Assembly: GCA_008921705.1 (NCBI GenBank)
Contig: VFFE01007795.1
Span: 2,496,514-2,560,513 of the forward strand
Reading direction: 5' to 3'
DNA: 64,000 nucleotides
Origin: Burhinus oedicnemus
Taxonomy: Eukaryota > Chordata > Aves > Charadriiformes > Burhinidae
The notes under the pieces were generated by a model. It ran no database searches. It had not been told where the DNA came from and saw only the letters and a program-made list of their open reading frames with translations. Below are positions 1-25,890 of this stretch, piece by piece. The position numbers and the translations under genes are program-made. Position 1 is the first letter of the stretch; every line of letters begins with the position of its first letter.

Positions 1-1198
1 GAAAAAGACAATTTTGGTGCATCAGAAAACTATCCTGCAATATAAAGGAGTCTCTGGACATATGCTATCATAAAGTGTGTCCAACTGAGGAAACAGGAGA
101 ACAGAAGGGATGGACTTCCATCTCTGAAAGTATCACAAAATCTCAAAGTGAAAGGAATATAGACTTGATTTCATCTAATGAAAGGAACTGAAATAAACAG
201 ATCACTACTTACCAAGTATAAGTTTTCAAACAATAATAAAATTCTTAATATCATTGCCAGTTTGGGAATATTTGTTACACATTAGAGTCATGTGCTAAAG
301 TAAAGCATAGGAAAATCCTTTGTTAAGGTTCACAGACCATCAGTCATCAAGACAGGGAACAGAACTGATTCAGCAAACCATTTTATCAAAAACCAATAGG
401 ACTAGTATGTTTAGAGTCACACACTTGCAGAAGTTTGCTAACTGTGATAATAAATTGACACAGATTCATGAAGCAGTTCTCTATACCACACCTTCTAACA
501 GTTGTTTCCAGTAGTACTGAAATGTGTTCACAAGCTTTATGAAAAACTAAGTCCTCATTCTGAGTTACAGATGGGGAAGGAAGACGATAGTTTGGTCTGG
601 TGTAAGTTCAGTTTTGCACAGCATGTGATGTGTACAAAATGCTTAACTTTAATTAAAAATTACCTTTTTTAATAAATTTGACATGCCCAGTGAAACACCA
701 AATCAGTCTTGAAAGCTTAAAGTAATACTTCGGATGCTCTGAAAAGGTCAAAACATTTTAGAATATTCAAATACATTTAATTGGTGTCACTATTCTTGAG
801 AATACTGAATCAACACAAAGCTAAAGCCTATCCACACATACTTAATAAATTGAATATTTAAAGCATCATTCTGTGTTCAATTCTTTTCAGTGAGGCAGCT
901 GGATATTTACTCTTCACCATTTGTTGCTATATAGTCCACAATCCAAATCCTGCTATGAATGTTTTTTTCTACAGTATTAATCACTAACATTTTGACTGCC
1001 TCAGAAAAGTTATGAACTCATCTGTGTAGCAACTTCTGTGGTATGAAAATGATTGTTTGCAATTTGGTTGGCATTTTCACAGGTGACTACTAATTTTGGG
1101 TGCTCTGCTTGAGACAAGTATTTACCTGCAGTATTAAGCTTTTCCTTCTGCTTTCTGTAGACTATCTAATGATGCTATCAGCATAAAATTTTAGTCAT

Positions 1199-1440
1199 TC
1201 ATAGAATCATAGAATGGTTTGGGTTGGAAGGGACCTTAAAGATCATCTAGTTCCAACCCCCCTGCCATGGGCAGGGACATCGTCCAGTAGACCTGGTTGC
1301 TCAAAGCCCCATCCAACCTGGCTTTGAACACTTCCAGGCATGGGGCATCCACGACTTCCCTGGGCAACCTGTTCAGTGCCTCACCACCCTCTGAGTAAAG
1401 AATTACATCCTAATATCTAATGTAAATCTACCCTCTTTCA
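1199..1440 (-). mobile_element. CR1 LINE 3'-end fragment
   Basis: The left edge carries the CR1 terminal motif in reverse complement (AATCATAGAATGG), followed by the conserved CR1 tail (GGTTGGAAGGGACCTTAAAG, then a GATCATCTAGTTCCAACC block). The element reads on the - strand with its 3' end at the left. Only about 240 bp remain, covering the end of ORF2 and the 3' tail. This is the usual 5'-truncated form. Confidence 0.92.
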
Positions 1441-3155
1441 AGTAGCTATACTTAGAAGAATGTTAACAATGTTTCCAGATTTTTAATCTCGTGTATGTAA
1501 TAGTATTTTGTCTTCAATCAGGTTTTGGTTATTAGAAAGACAGGTTTAACAAAGAAGAATAAAATAAAATGCTTATATTATTATTTAAGCTTCAAGCTAT
1601 ATTATTCATAATGGATTCTATCAAGCACAAAAACTATAAAGGCAACTGATAAAAAGCAACAATATTTCCTTAAGTAAATTTATGTATGTATAAAAATTCT
1701 TGTGAAGTGTAACAAGGAAAGTAGAACATAAAAGTTCATGTCCAAGTATGGTGTTTCCTCCTGGAATAACTGAGTAAAAGAAAATAAAAATCAGGCTCAT
1801 CAAAGGTTTTTTTTTTCTTTCATTGCCGTATTAGCCATAAGACAAACAATCCTTGTCTCCAAACAGAATTTTAATAATGTCATCTGTTCAGCTTTTAAAA
1901 ACCAACGGCCAGCTCCCTTTATCTTTCTTCTTGCCTTTACTATAAACAATATTTCTTATCCTGTAAAAAAGACTATTGAGGGAGGTGAAATGGATTATTT
2001 CATGGTCAGATCAGCATTTCCCATTAATGTTATACCACTAAGAAAAAAGAATAGCATGATGAAAACAGGGCCCTCACAAACATGAATAATGTTTTAAGCA
2101 GTGAAGAGAAATGGAGAGTACTATCTTGGAGATACAAAAAAAAAGAGGCAGAAAAGCAAAATGGAACAGAAAGTCTACTTCTAAAATCTTCATGAAAATT
2201 TGGATATTTTATGCTGTATTATGGGAAATGTATAGGAGTGATTAGCATGCTCTGTACAGTAACATGCTATTATCTTCAGTTTGTCATGCTGCCTTTATTC
2301 ATCTCATATTCCTGTCTCCTATTAAATCATATTTATTTTTACTTCTAGACTCTGCGCTGGTTGTGCTTTGCATCCTATAGACCTAGGTAAAAGGTAAGAA
2401 GAAATTATTCTTCTAAATATTGGGCAGCTTATCATTCTAACACTTTTTTAAAATTTAAACTTCTCAGATTTTTCTTATTTCAAGCATGTATTTGTATGGG
2501 AAAGTTTGCAGCAAAGCTTTCAGTTTTATTTGTCTCAAGCAACTGTTACTTGCCATTTTTTAATTATCAAGCTTATCAAAATTATTAAGTGTGAATGAGG
2601 AATGTGATTTTTTTGTAAGTAAAAATTGCTTATGAAATGTATGTATTGCGTGTATTAAATATGCAGAATACTTTTCTTACTGATTCAAATGGCATTTTAA
2701 GTATGTGAATTCTAAATTCACAATATTGTAAACATCTAGATGGACATTTAAATTAAAAAAAAAAAAACACCAAACCTTTTGCCCATTAAAAGTGTTTGGT
2801 TTGGTGGGGGTTTTTGTTGTTTTTTATTATTATTTTTATTTTTATTGCGGAACCTAGTAAAACCAAAGGGCAACATCTAGAAAAGAGGATTTAAAACATA
2901 GTATTTGGGCCAATGACAGTAAGCGCTGTAGACATTACTTTCAAAAACAGCTACTTCTTTCAGTTTCTAAATGTAGAAAGAAGTCTAACTTTGGGTTCTG
3001 TTCTTTTTCATTTTCTAATCCACTTGTAACATTTAATGTGTACCAAGCAACTGCAGGAAAATGTGTTGGTTTCATATAATCTCAAACACTGGAAGAGGGA
3101 AGGGGCCACATTTAATGAGTCTCAGAGCTGAAAGAGGAGTCAAAGCCAACATTAT

Positions 3156-3521
3156 TCATGCAATGGTTGTTACAGATTTCATGACTAGAACCACCTTTCT
3201 CACGCTAGGCGTTGAGAGCACTACTCTCTTTTGCTTTTCTTGCTTCTGTGGCTTTAAGCCAAGATGCAAGGTCTGTGGATAAGCCAGTGCAATAGTCTGG
3301 CACGATACATCAGCGCAAGTGCTACTTAACACAGGTATGGGATCTATGAAGGAAGCTGAAGGGTCCTTTAGAGCTCCACAAACCTGCTCCTTCTTCATAC
3401 CAGCTTGTGTGTTACCATTAATCATGGTCCCACGGTTGTACATTCCCACAGGTATCAGTCAGGACTGTATGATTCCTGCAGGAACCTTTGTTTCTCCACC
3501 AGAAATTCCAGTATCAGTCTG
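3156..3521 (-). pseudogene. Unidentified coding-like stretch, possible gene fragment
   Basis: Reading leftwards, an AG acceptor after a T-rich tract (complement of CTACAGTTTAG, exon edge at 3521) opens a frame of about 120 codons. It is interrupted once by TGA at 3459-3461. The composition looks protein-like: Pro/Thr/Ser-rich, several Cys, and a basic patch near 3210-3240. I do not recognise the family. It could be a decayed exon, a retrocopy, or chance. No neighbouring exon could be linked to it. Confidence 0.2.
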
Positions 3522-5109
3522 CTACAGTTTAGAAAACAAAAAGCAAGCAATAAATTAAATAAAGCAATTCATTACAGTTAAGGGTGTATTTGAATGAATA
3601 AATTTATAGGAGTTGGTTACACCTAAACAAGCAGCTACTTGTTCAGCCACCAGTCTAAGTAGAGTTGATCTTATTCTGGTTGAAAAATTTGGTTATTTAG
3701 GTTTTGGCAGGAGCATCTAAGCAATGTCATATTGGTTTTATCTTTTGAAAGGTGTCCTGTTCTTACAAAGCAGCCCAGCTACTGCGACCCTGATTTTTAG
3801 ATTTCAAATCCAGATCTCAGATGGGGGTTTAATGAAAATTTGGGAGGTAAGAAGGAAGACCAGATATACCAAAGTCAGTCCGGCTACATTAGTATTAATG
3901 TTTTGGGGATCTCTAGTTCAGAGAAAATTTGGATATTCCCAGTCTTTATTAACAATAAACATAGCAGAAAATAAGATGAAGCCTGTATACCCTTGTCTAA
4001 GGCACCTGGTCCAAATTTTGGCTCTAATTGCGGGGAGCCAAGACATTGTAACCACCCAAGCGTTAACCTTAACCTCTGGAATAGGCCTACTGTCTACAGC
4101 TAAAACCAAGTATCTTTAAATCTTTGCAGAATATGGTCCCTAGTGTAGACAACATCTGAAGAAGCAGCTCTGAGTGGTAACTGAGCATTTCTTTCACAAC
4201 AACACAAAAATACGTCTAAGTTTCTGTTGCAAAAGAATCCACAACCTGGACTGTGTTCACATCCTGTTAGAAACTTACTCCAGATGTTGAATCAAAAATA
4301 ACAGAACGTGCCTCAAAGATGAATGGGTGCCAAATGAGCCAGAAATAGTCTTAAATTCAGTAGGGAAATTATCAACTCTTAGACCAAGATTATTCACTTG
4401 AATTTTCGAGCTTAAAAAGTACTGTTGTATGTAAAAGATCTCTTAATTCACTTTTTCCTATTACTGTGCCTCTCACTAAATACTATTCTGCTACAGCCTA
4501 AAGTCCATGAAAACAAGCACCTGAGGTTATTGATGTTCATGAGGTGACCCATCTGTAGCAGCTTTTGTAAACTTGAAGGTTTTTGGTCTACCTTCCACTG
4601 AACAAATGCTACTTCAAAATTATCTTCTGTCACACTTAAAGTCTTGTTTACTTCATAGGCAGTTGCCTCAAAATGAAGGGAGGGTTTTTGAAAAGTTGTG
4701 GAGCTTCACCTCACTCTGTGCTTTGTTGACAAAGCCTCTCATGTGTGGAAGTGGGAGCCATGGAGTCCTTCTAGTAACTCGTGTTACCTTCTTCATTTAT
4801 AGTCCAGTGTCTTATGAGTAATTCTGGCATGCCCACAGAAAAGCTACCAGGCAGGTTTAGCTTGTTTTCATCCCGCGTTAAGTTTGGGAAATGTTTCAAG
4901 TCTCTTTCTCCTAGTGTTAATGAACTTCGCAGTGTTTCAACAAGTTTCAAACCTCATCCAGGTACTCATTGCTATCACTAATTATCAACTGATTTCATGC
5001 CTTTCACAGTGGTCTCATTCCCGTTTTTAATTTCACAAACATAATTTCGCAAATTGGATTTATATTTAACCAGTGTTTCTTCCTTTGGCACGTACGCTAA
5101 CACTCGTTA

Positions 5110-17433
<12,324 letters not shown>

Positions 17434-17800
17434 ATTAATATCTTGTGTATGTTGCCTGTCTTAATCCACTTGATTGTGTATTATGTCACCTTTTATGGGA
17501 GTATTCAAAATTTTTAACACCTTCCATATTGAGTTTACTCTTTTGAAATCTAGTCTACATGAATCTGGAATTTATCACTGGAAGTAGTTTACTCTATTAT
17601 CCAGTTATAAAGATGAGATTTCAAACTAGTAAAAGCTTTCTGAAATGAACAAATTGTGTGGCTGCTGTATGTCCATTCCTGTGGAAAGGAACAAAATTAT
17701 AAAAGGAATATATGCACTTAAACTGTAATAATAAACATGAGATTTTTATGCATTGTTTGGATTTATGCTGCTTCTAAATAAACACTGTATTAGTTGTCTT
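17434..17800 (+). other. TMEM19: Probable TMEM19 3' UTR with two AATAAA signals
   Basis: After the gap, non-coding sequence contains AATAAA at 17730-17735 and at 17777-17782. The second is followed by a T/G-rich stretch (TGTATTAGTTGTCTTAATATT), as at a cleavage site. This fits the end of TMEM19 if the last coding exon is hidden in the gap. It is inferred from position and signals, not from homology. Confidence 0.5.
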
Positions 17801-17974
17801 AATATTTTCATTAATACTGTTGTGATTTCTAGAATTAAGACACGATTTTTGTAAGATACATTTTCTTTTAATTAAATGTCTAATTTTTGTATTATTTTGA
17901 TTCCTGAAACAAAGTATACTTTCAACCACTGATGTAGACCTGGTCAGCTTTTTCACTACTATTTCATACAAGTC

Positions 17975-18607
17975 TGTTATGGTTTGAGAAACCTACAACA
18001 ATTTATTGTCATTTAGACAATTAGTCTATCACCTGATGACCCCTCCCTACCCAGGAAGGGGAATCCGGGGAAAAAAAAAAAACCCAAGGTTGAAATATGA
18101 ACAGATTTAATAGAATAAGACATTAATAACACCAAAGAACCAATATTGATCACAATACCAATATAAAATATACAAGGATTACACTCAGCCAATTCTATCA
18201 GTAGGAAGCTGTGCACTCCCAGCAGTGGATGGTAAATGTTGGACACTCCAAGCGCTACAGCGTCGAGAGGAAGGGAAGGGCTCAGGGATCCAGCATCAGG
18301 GCAAGAAGTTGTCTGGATCGCCGCCATCAAGGGAGAAAGAGCACTTTGCAGCAAACTTTCTAATTTATATTGAATGTGAGGTTCATGGTATGAAATAATC
18401 CTGTTGGCCAGCTTGGGTCAAGTGCTCATGTCTCGCTCCTCATCCCTGCACCTGGCAAGCTCAAAAACACTGAGACCTTGAAACCCACACACCATAGCTG
18501 GCTATAAAGTAAATATTTTCACAAATTCAGACACTATAGTCTTCTAAAAGTACGGTTTTCCCAAGCATTAGAAGAGAAATTAGTCCTGTGTCGTTCAAAC
18601 CAGGACA
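17975..18607 (-). mobile_element. Solo LTR, ERVL-like family, copy 1
   Basis: It begins TGTTATGGTTTGAG and ends CAAACCAGGACA; the two ends are imperfect inverted repeats (TGT...GGTTTGA). On the - strand AATAAA occurs near the U5 end (complement of CAATTTATTGTCA), giving the orientation. The sequence is shared along its whole length with 30456-31130. There is no retroviral gene beside it and no clear target duplication. It starts about 190 bp after the last AATAAA of the presumed TMEM19 3' UTR. Confidence 0.85.
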
Positions 18608-20379
18608 GCTTGCCATAGTGAGAATACCTCTGTGATTTTAAATTCATAGCAGCATGAAATGCTTTGATCTGTTATCATATGGATGAATGTGATCTGAACG
18701 AGCTCCTTCAGGTAGGACCTTCAAAGGCCGTTATTCAGAATTTTTAATTTATCATGTCTTAGTGATGACACTGAGTTGCTTTTGAAATTCCAACTCACAA
18801 GTCTCCAGTAGTTAGAAAGATCTGAGCTCTCTTCAACTCAAAAGGACAGTGTTAGAAGTAGCTATTTAGAAGTTGTAAAACTGTTAGCTTGAGGCGGGGG
18901 GGGCAGGAAGGGTAGCAGGGAATACAAGGAGGAAGTTACAGTATGTGATAACCTGCTTGTAAATCAGTGCGTTTCACTGAGAGCAGGTACTGAGCTCGGA
19001 AAGGAGCAGACAGGGATACCACCTGTCCATGTGCTACTTGGAGAGGGAGAAAATGCAGGAGCTAGGATAAAAATAAGGAAATTGATAGATTTGAAGGTGC
19101 AAAATGTGTCATTGCAGTAAGCAAATTTAATTCCATTCTTTAAACACTCAAATATTTCTTTTGCTTCAGAGCCATTGGTACCCTTAGTATATGAGATAAA
19201 TATCACTGATTTTCCTTTCATATTGAGATGGCACCGGTATTTCCACAGTACCAAGAGGACACGCTCAATTTTTTCTTAATTGAAGAGGTTGCAGTTGTGA
19301 AGCATGGGTCCTCATTCTTGGCTTGAGTTTTAGATGTGTTAGAAGTTCAAGTAAAAGTGTGATTATGACATAATTGCATATGAGAAATCTTTAGCCAGGT
19401 CTCACTTAGGCTTGGTGTCTTGATCCTGAGTGTTGAAGTATACTGGTATCAGTTACCAATATTCAGTTATTTTGTTTATATTTCTATGTTGTTATTACAA
19501 CTATGTAGATTGTCTTGGGTCTGTCCATGTTGCTGTTGAATGGTCCATCATTGCAGATGTAAACTAGTTCCCTGGGACAACAAAATAAAGTGGTATAAAA
19601 AATGAAGGGGATATAACACGTCTCTTTGGTATCAAGGACTAGCTGATCTTCAGAAGACTGACTTTTTCTGACAATAAAGGGCTGAAACATCTTGAAATAA
19701 TGTTGGTATTTTACAGAACCTGATTTGGGCACTGGATAAATGTGGCAAGAGATTGATACTCGCATTAAAATCTGTTAGGATAGGGCATCTCAGATTTGTA
19801 AATAGGAATTGCTTTCCCTGCATTTCCCTCAGCAGTGCTTTGGCCCCCACTCAGCCTTTTTAAAAATTTCATTATCCAGCATCTTAAATTGAAGTCACTC
19901 ACTCTTCTTCAAGCAGGAGTTAACCTGTTTTACAGCAGGATTATTCACTTAAAGCTTTGTAGGTACATTACGTGCTCTGCTTCTGGCTGTTGCCATAACT
20001 GGGTAATAACTCAATTTAAATACTGCTTCTGTTTGGAGGGGGGGGGGAAGGGGAACAGGGTGCAGCTCTCGCAATTATGGGCCTGTTGTAATGCTTAAAT
20101 TCACTCAGACTATGTAGATCCCTGCAGTGCTCCCAAGTCTGCAGCCACCTTCAGTAAATATTAATGCAAATCCCAAATGAAGATGAAATATGGGAATGTA
20201 GGAATAGAGCTGCAGGGCAAATGGCAGCTTGTATTTGGGTACTCCCAAGTCTGTAAAATTTGAGTCCAAGTAAAGAAATTCCACCAGGAGAGCATTTATT
20301 CAGTAACTTTTCTGCAACTTCCATACCCCAGGAGAAAATGGGTCAATTTTAGTATCTTGCCACTACAACCACGAACTAA
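18608..20379. other. Intergenic sequence, nothing recognised
   Basis: AT-rich with short G runs (for example near 18893 and 20037). Open frames are short, with no family signature. Confidence 0.6.
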
Positions 20380-20575
20380 ATCACAGAATCAAAGTACAGC
20401 CCAGGTTGGAAGGGACTTCAAAAGATCATCTGGTCTAACCTTTTGTGGGAAAAGGAGCCTAAATTAGATTATCTAGTTTAGATTATCCAGCATCCTGTCC
20501 GATTGCATCTTGAAAACCTCTGATGATGGGGACTCTACCACATCCCTAAATGTCTGTTTTCCTTGAAACACAGTA
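20380..20575 (-). mobile_element. CR1 LINE 3'-end fragment, divergent
   Basis: The left part reads AATCACAGAATCAAAGTACA, then CAGGTTGGAAGGGACTTCAA and GATCATCTGGTCTAACC, which is the CR1 3' tail in reverse complement. It differs more from the common tail than the other copies do, suggesting an older subfamily. Confidence 0.85.
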
Positions 20576-22307
20576 AGGTGAATGCACAGGAAAGCAGAAG
20601 ACCATGTGAGTTCTGGCTGGGAAACCTGCCATGTGACTGACTGATAATATGAAGTAGTAATGTCATAGAGGTTATCACTTTGAAAATATCTTTAGACTAA
20701 ACGTACCCTCCTTCAGCAGACCTTCTAGCAGGATCATTAGCTCTGTGCTGCTCTGGGTTCTGTCATCTTAGAGCAGGGGCAAGTGCTGGTTCCTAATCAA
20801 GGTGGTTGACTATAGAAGAAAAGACTGGGTTTAGATGAAATGTGGAAGAACCAGTCTGACCCATGTTGAGGGAAGGGGTTTTGGAAACGGGAATACCACC
20901 AATCTGGAAACAACTGCCAGTTTTGGGGGACTTAACCTGGCTGGACTTGCAGAGCCACCTGTGAAGTCCTGTGTAACTTGTTTGCACCTCTCTTGCCTGG
21001 TGGCTGCTTTTTTGTGGCTTTGTTCATGCAAGCATAAAGCAGCATTGAACAGCACAATGTGATCACCATCCAAAATGGACTTGGAGGTTCAAACCCACAC
21101 CACTAGCAAGGATGACAGCAGTTTAAAAAATATGAATGCATTCTGCAGTAAAAGGAAATTTCAGTATGAAGCAAGAAAGCAGTAAGAAAAGTCTTCTGGT
21201 GTTCATTTGTTAATATCTTCTAATAACTTCAGTAACTAGTTTTGTAAGGACTTTGCAAATGTAGCCCCAGTTGCAAAGCTAAGAAGGTAGAAGGACATTG
21301 TATAAACTCGTGAGCCCTAAGAAGTGACGCCATGCACATAATGCAGAAGTAAATACCTGTGCATGAACTTGTTACAAAGGCTGAGCTCTGCACCTCAACC
21401 TTGTGGTTCTGCAAACTGTGGAGAACACACCGTTCTTAATTCTGTCTTTCAATTAACCCAGTTACAGGCTTCATACAAGTCCTTGGGTTCCCAGCATGTT
21501 CGCTTGGATAAATGTATCAATCAACCTCTACCCATACAGCCCAGCACAGGTATACATTTATAAAAGCATTAAAATCCCCATGAAACAACCCAGATCACTG
21601 CTTCTTATCAATACTGGGCTGGTATCAATCATGGGGGCGACAGTAGTGTTGTTCGTTCTTGCTGATGGGCTCTTGCTGCAGTGACTTCTGCAGAGTTCAG
21701 CCCAGTACTAGAAAAGCAATGACCTCTGTCATCCCCGTGTTTTTGTTACCACTACTCATTATCCTGATACTTCATTACTCCATTTGTTGACTTCCTAAGT
21801 CCTGAAATCACTATACTGTCAAAAGCTGCTGTAACCAAATGCCCCCGCAAAGCAACAGTAGTTTCAGCCTGCCTTAAACTGCCAAATGCCTCTGGTTATG
21901 GTGCTGCCAATATATATGCATCATCTCATTGCACTATCTCCTCCTAATATAATTTAAAATGAAAACGTGAAAGGAGCTGATTCACGATGCATTGGGATAA
22001 GAAGCACGAGTATAATTCACTCCTGGAATTCTGGAAGCCCTATGTCTTTTGGTAAGGGCCAAAAGAAAAAGGAGAAATGGGTGTTGGTATGGAACAGTGC
22101 ACTCAGGCGTCTGCAGGAGAGGCTCTATAGTTAACCTGTGCAAAGCTACGCCAGAAGAAAAACCAAGCCCTAAAAAGTGCCTGAAGCCATCATCACAAGG
22201 CAAAATGGAACCATAATTTAATTTATTGTACTTTAGGTTTTGAAGTTAAATGAACAAAAATATTCTCACACAGGGTTGCCTATAGATTTATGAGTAATAC
22301 ATCACTT
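20576..22307. other. Intergenic sequence, nothing recognised
   Basis: No gene, RNA or repeat family is recognised. One short frame at 21496-21684 has a hydrophobic end but no initiation context or homology that I can name. Confidence 0.55.
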
Positions 22308-22955
22308 AGAATCATAGAGTCATAGAATGGTTTGGGTTGGAAAGGACCTTAAAGATCATCTAGTTCCAACCACCCTGTCATAGGCAGGGACACCTTCCAC
22401 CAGACTAGGTTATTCAAAGCCCCATCCGACCTGGCCTTGAACACCTCCAGGAATGAGGCATCCACAGCTTCTCTGGGAAACCTGTTCCAGTGTCTCACCA
22501 CCCTCACAGTAAAGAATTTCATCCTAATACCAAATCTAAATCTATCCTCTTCCAGTTTAAAACCATTACCCCTCATCCTATCGCTACACCCCCTGATAAA
22601 GAGTACCTCCCCATATTTCCTGTTGACCCCCTTTCAGATACTGGAAGGCCAGTATAAGGTTTCCCCAGAGCCTTTTCTTCTCCAGGCTGAACAACCCCAA
22701 CTCTCTCAGCCTGCCTTCATAGCAGAGGTTCTCCATCCCTCTGATCATCTTTGTGGCCCTCCTCTGGACTCGCTCCAACAGGTCCATGTCTTTCTTATGT
22801 TGGGGGCTCCAGAGCTGGACACAATATTGCAGGTGGGGTCTCAGGAGAGCCGAGTAGAGGGGCAGAATCAGCTCCCTCACCCTGCTGGCCACGCTTCTTT
22901 TGATGCAGCCCAGAATACGGTTGGCTTTCTGAGCCAGCAGTGCACATTGCTGGGT
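22308..22955 (-). mobile_element. CR1 LINE 3' fragment with reverse-transcriptase C-terminal remnant
   Basis: Reverse-complement terminal motif (AATCATAGAGTCATAGAATGG) is at the left. Reading leftwards, ORF2 remnants are clear: [20 protein letters not shown] near 22780-22850, [20 protein letters not shown] near 22640-22700, and [18 protein letters not shown] near 22520-22575. Stops and shifts show it is inactive. Confidence 0.93.
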
Positions 22956-25659
22956 TCAGATAGGTTTGGTTTGGAGTGGTTTAAAATATACTTCACTTTG
23001 GATCAGAACTCACCTGAAATAAGAATATAACCTAGATTTCAAGCTTAGATGCCTTTCCTTTTTCTCTTCTTACCTCTAATGAAGCTCATTTTTTACTATA
23101 TATTTTGATTTGGCACAATGATTGCTGGTCATCTGTCTTCACTTAAATGTGAGAAAGTACCATCATTCTTAAGGTATAAAAAGGTCAAGAGGACAGAGGC
23201 AAGGATAAACCCATGTGTAGTTCTGAAAACGCTTTGCCCAACTCTTCTTGCAGATGATTTTGCACTAGAGCACAAGCTCTAGCTTGATTACAACGTGCTC
23301 GAGTTTATTGACTTGTACTCTTAAATTCTACTTGGGCAGACTGTTCTCCTGCCTCCAGCCCTCCATATGATCACAAGAACGCAGGCCTTGCACAGTGCAT
23401 GGCTTGAGTGAGCTTGTAATAGCATTTTTAGAGGGAGAATGAAGTCCAAATTCACAAAATACGCAAGGGCTTAGTTTTAATGTTCTCCAACCCAGTCTAG
23501 TGACTTTTGCCACAAATTTCTTCTTTGTTAGAGAATTTCAGTATTTTCATAGCAAATAGATTATCTTTCACTCCTGATGTTTGGCACATTTAAAACGAAA
23601 GAGATGTATCTCAAATCTTTTTCCTTAATTCTTGGCTATATTTTCACTGTGACAGGGCAGTGTTGTTACCCTCTATTTTCTTGAGATTATTGAGAATGCT
23701 GCTTTTGCTGAAGAAAGTAAACCTTCCATGTGCTCACTTAATACTAACCTAAAAACTAAGTTACAGGTGGTACCAAACCATTATCTGCCGTTAGAGAAAA
23801 GCAAGTGCTTATGAACTTTTTAAGTGGCCAAACTGAAAAGAAGAAATTAATTAATGCAACAGTTTATGTGATATTAAGGAACACAAGTGAACATCTCATT
23901 TAATGGCAGCCTGAATTCCAGAAGGTATATGTTAATGTTCATATTCAGCATTTAAGCATTGTCCTGAAGAATGAAACGTGTTAACAGTTCACTGCTGCTG
24001 ACATTTGTACATAGTGTAACAGCAAAATCCTACTAGATTTAATAGGCACTGCTATGAAGGCTGCTTTTTGACACCTCTAATTTTCAAAAATAAAAACTGT
24101 CGAGAGTGTTCTCTTTGAGGACTAGCCATTTGCAGAAATTAAAATCCTGCTGTTTTAAAAGCTTTTTTAATTATGTTTTTATATGAAAAGGATGGTACGT
24201 TTTAGATTAGTATTTTTCTTCACACCATTACCAGGATAACATTTTGTTTAAAAGTTATTCATACTATTTGTCAAAGAAGCAAACGTTAAAAATGCAAGCC
24301 CAAAAGAATCTTTTTAAATTTAAATGGAGTTAAAGTTATTGAAAATTACTGTTAAATCTGTGATATCACTTGAATTCACTTAAATGATGTCTGTATGCAC
24401 TTGTGCAGAGCAGCCCTATTTCAATATTTAAGCTAGAAGGTAAGAGAAAAAGGATTGTGATAATAATGAATATATACCAGTCTATACCCATGTCTTCACA
24501 GAATTTACAAGACCAAAAATAACAACTGCACGTATGCCATTTGGGGATTGTTATCATTAGTTCTTTGCAATTGTAATCCTCTCCTGTTAAATATCCTCTC
24601 CTGTTTATTTTCTGTTGTTATCTGAAGAATGTAGTTCTCATCATTCCAGTTTCCTCTATCTGTTTCTCTGTTTTACTGCCCCAGCTCCTGGACTGGAGTC
24701 CGCAGCTAGTCTCTGATCCTCATGAATGTAAATTGGAGGAACCACAGAACAGTGACTCTTTTCATCGCAGCAGATACAAAGTTAGTGTTCACTCTGCTGT
24801 GCCTGGCACAGGACTGATCTCTTTCGTGCAATTATTTTTTCTTTGCTAGTGCAAATAGTCATATAAAAATACTAATTTATGTCCTCTGGGGCCTATAATG
24901 TCTCCCTTTCCCATCCAGGTTTAAGGAAAAGTGAAATGTAAACCAACAAAAGCTGACTGCTAAGGTTGAAAGTCGTAGAAAGCTGAGCTCTGCTTCTGCG
25001 CTAAGGATGCTGAGGAGTGCTAAGGTACCCTCTCCTGAACACGAGTTTAATGCGAAGAGATACCTTTAGATTTGAAGGCAATCCTGAAAAAATAAACTCA
25101 GCATCTTCCTCTAGAACCGAAGCATCAGTCCTGTATGAGATCGTATCAGAACACAACAGAGACACATCTGCACCAGGATTATTTTATTTCCCTACCCAAG
25201 AGCACCTAAAATAGGTTGCCTCCCATTTTTCTCAGATAGGAAAGCTGAAAAACAGAAAAGTAAATTAGCTTTGCCAAGCCACCTGCATTTATATTGTCCT
25301 GTCTTTAGTAAGAAATGGTCCACATAGTAATTTTTGTAAAGACTCCTTGTAACAATGAGAGCACTTCTATCTCTACTATGCCAGACAAGTCTTAGTTTGA
25401 AGTGTCACAGGTTGATCAAAGTTTGCAGCAGGGTTGTTTTCCTGTGCCTTGTTTTCACCATAGAGTTTGTACAAATCTTTGCACAGTCGATAATGCAGTT
25501 GTCATTTTGCCAAGGTTGGTGGCATCAGGCACTCCAGTGCAGCTCAAGTTCATCAGTGTTTGACCTCACTAGGTGGAGAGCAGCGAGACACTACCCAGCA
25601 AAATGTCCAAGCACACAGTTAATTTTAAGCACAAGAGTAGTCACACTGAAGTGTTAGTC
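22956..25659. other. Intergenic sequence, nothing recognised
   Basis: AT-rich, with no long open frame, RNA gene or repeat family that I can identify. Confidence 0.55.
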
Positions 25660-25890
25660 ATTGAATCATAGAATGGTTTAGGTTGGAAGGGACCTTAAAG
25701 ATCATCTAGTTCTGCCATGGGCAGGGAGACCTTCCACTAGACCTGGTTGCTCAAAGCCCCATCCAACCTGGCCTTGAACACTTCCAGGGATGGGGCATCC
25801 ACAGCTTCCCTGGGCAACGTGTTCCAGTGCCTCACCACCCTCAGAGTGAAAAATTTCTTCCTGATATCTAATCTAATTCTAATATGTAAT
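25660..25890 (-). mobile_element. CR1 LINE 3'-end fragment
   Basis: GAATCATAGAATGGTTTAGG, then TTGGAAGGGACCTTAAAGAT at the left edge, then the reverse complement of the end of ORF2 down to TTTCTTCCTGATATCTAATC. It is 5'-truncated. Confidence 0.92.

Larger units (their letters stand above)
1..5100. other. AT-rich intergenic region upstream of TMEM19
   Basis: No recognisable gene is visible except the CR1 fragment and the coding-like - strand stretch listed separately. Open frames on both strands are short, lack domain signatures and look like chance. In mammals THAP2 and ZFC3H1 lie on this side of TMEM19. I looked for a THAP zinc-finger start and for ZFC3H1-like sequence and recognised neither, so those genes are probably further left, or absent here. 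Confidence 0.6.

Noticed and set aside
3724..4119. 131-codon + strand ORF upstream of TMEM19
   Set aside because: No domain, alternative frames open on the other strand, and length within chance for 64 kb on six frames.
21496..21684. Hydrophobic small ORF in the intergenic region
   Set aside because: 62 codons, no homology recognised, no promoter or splice context; expected by chance.
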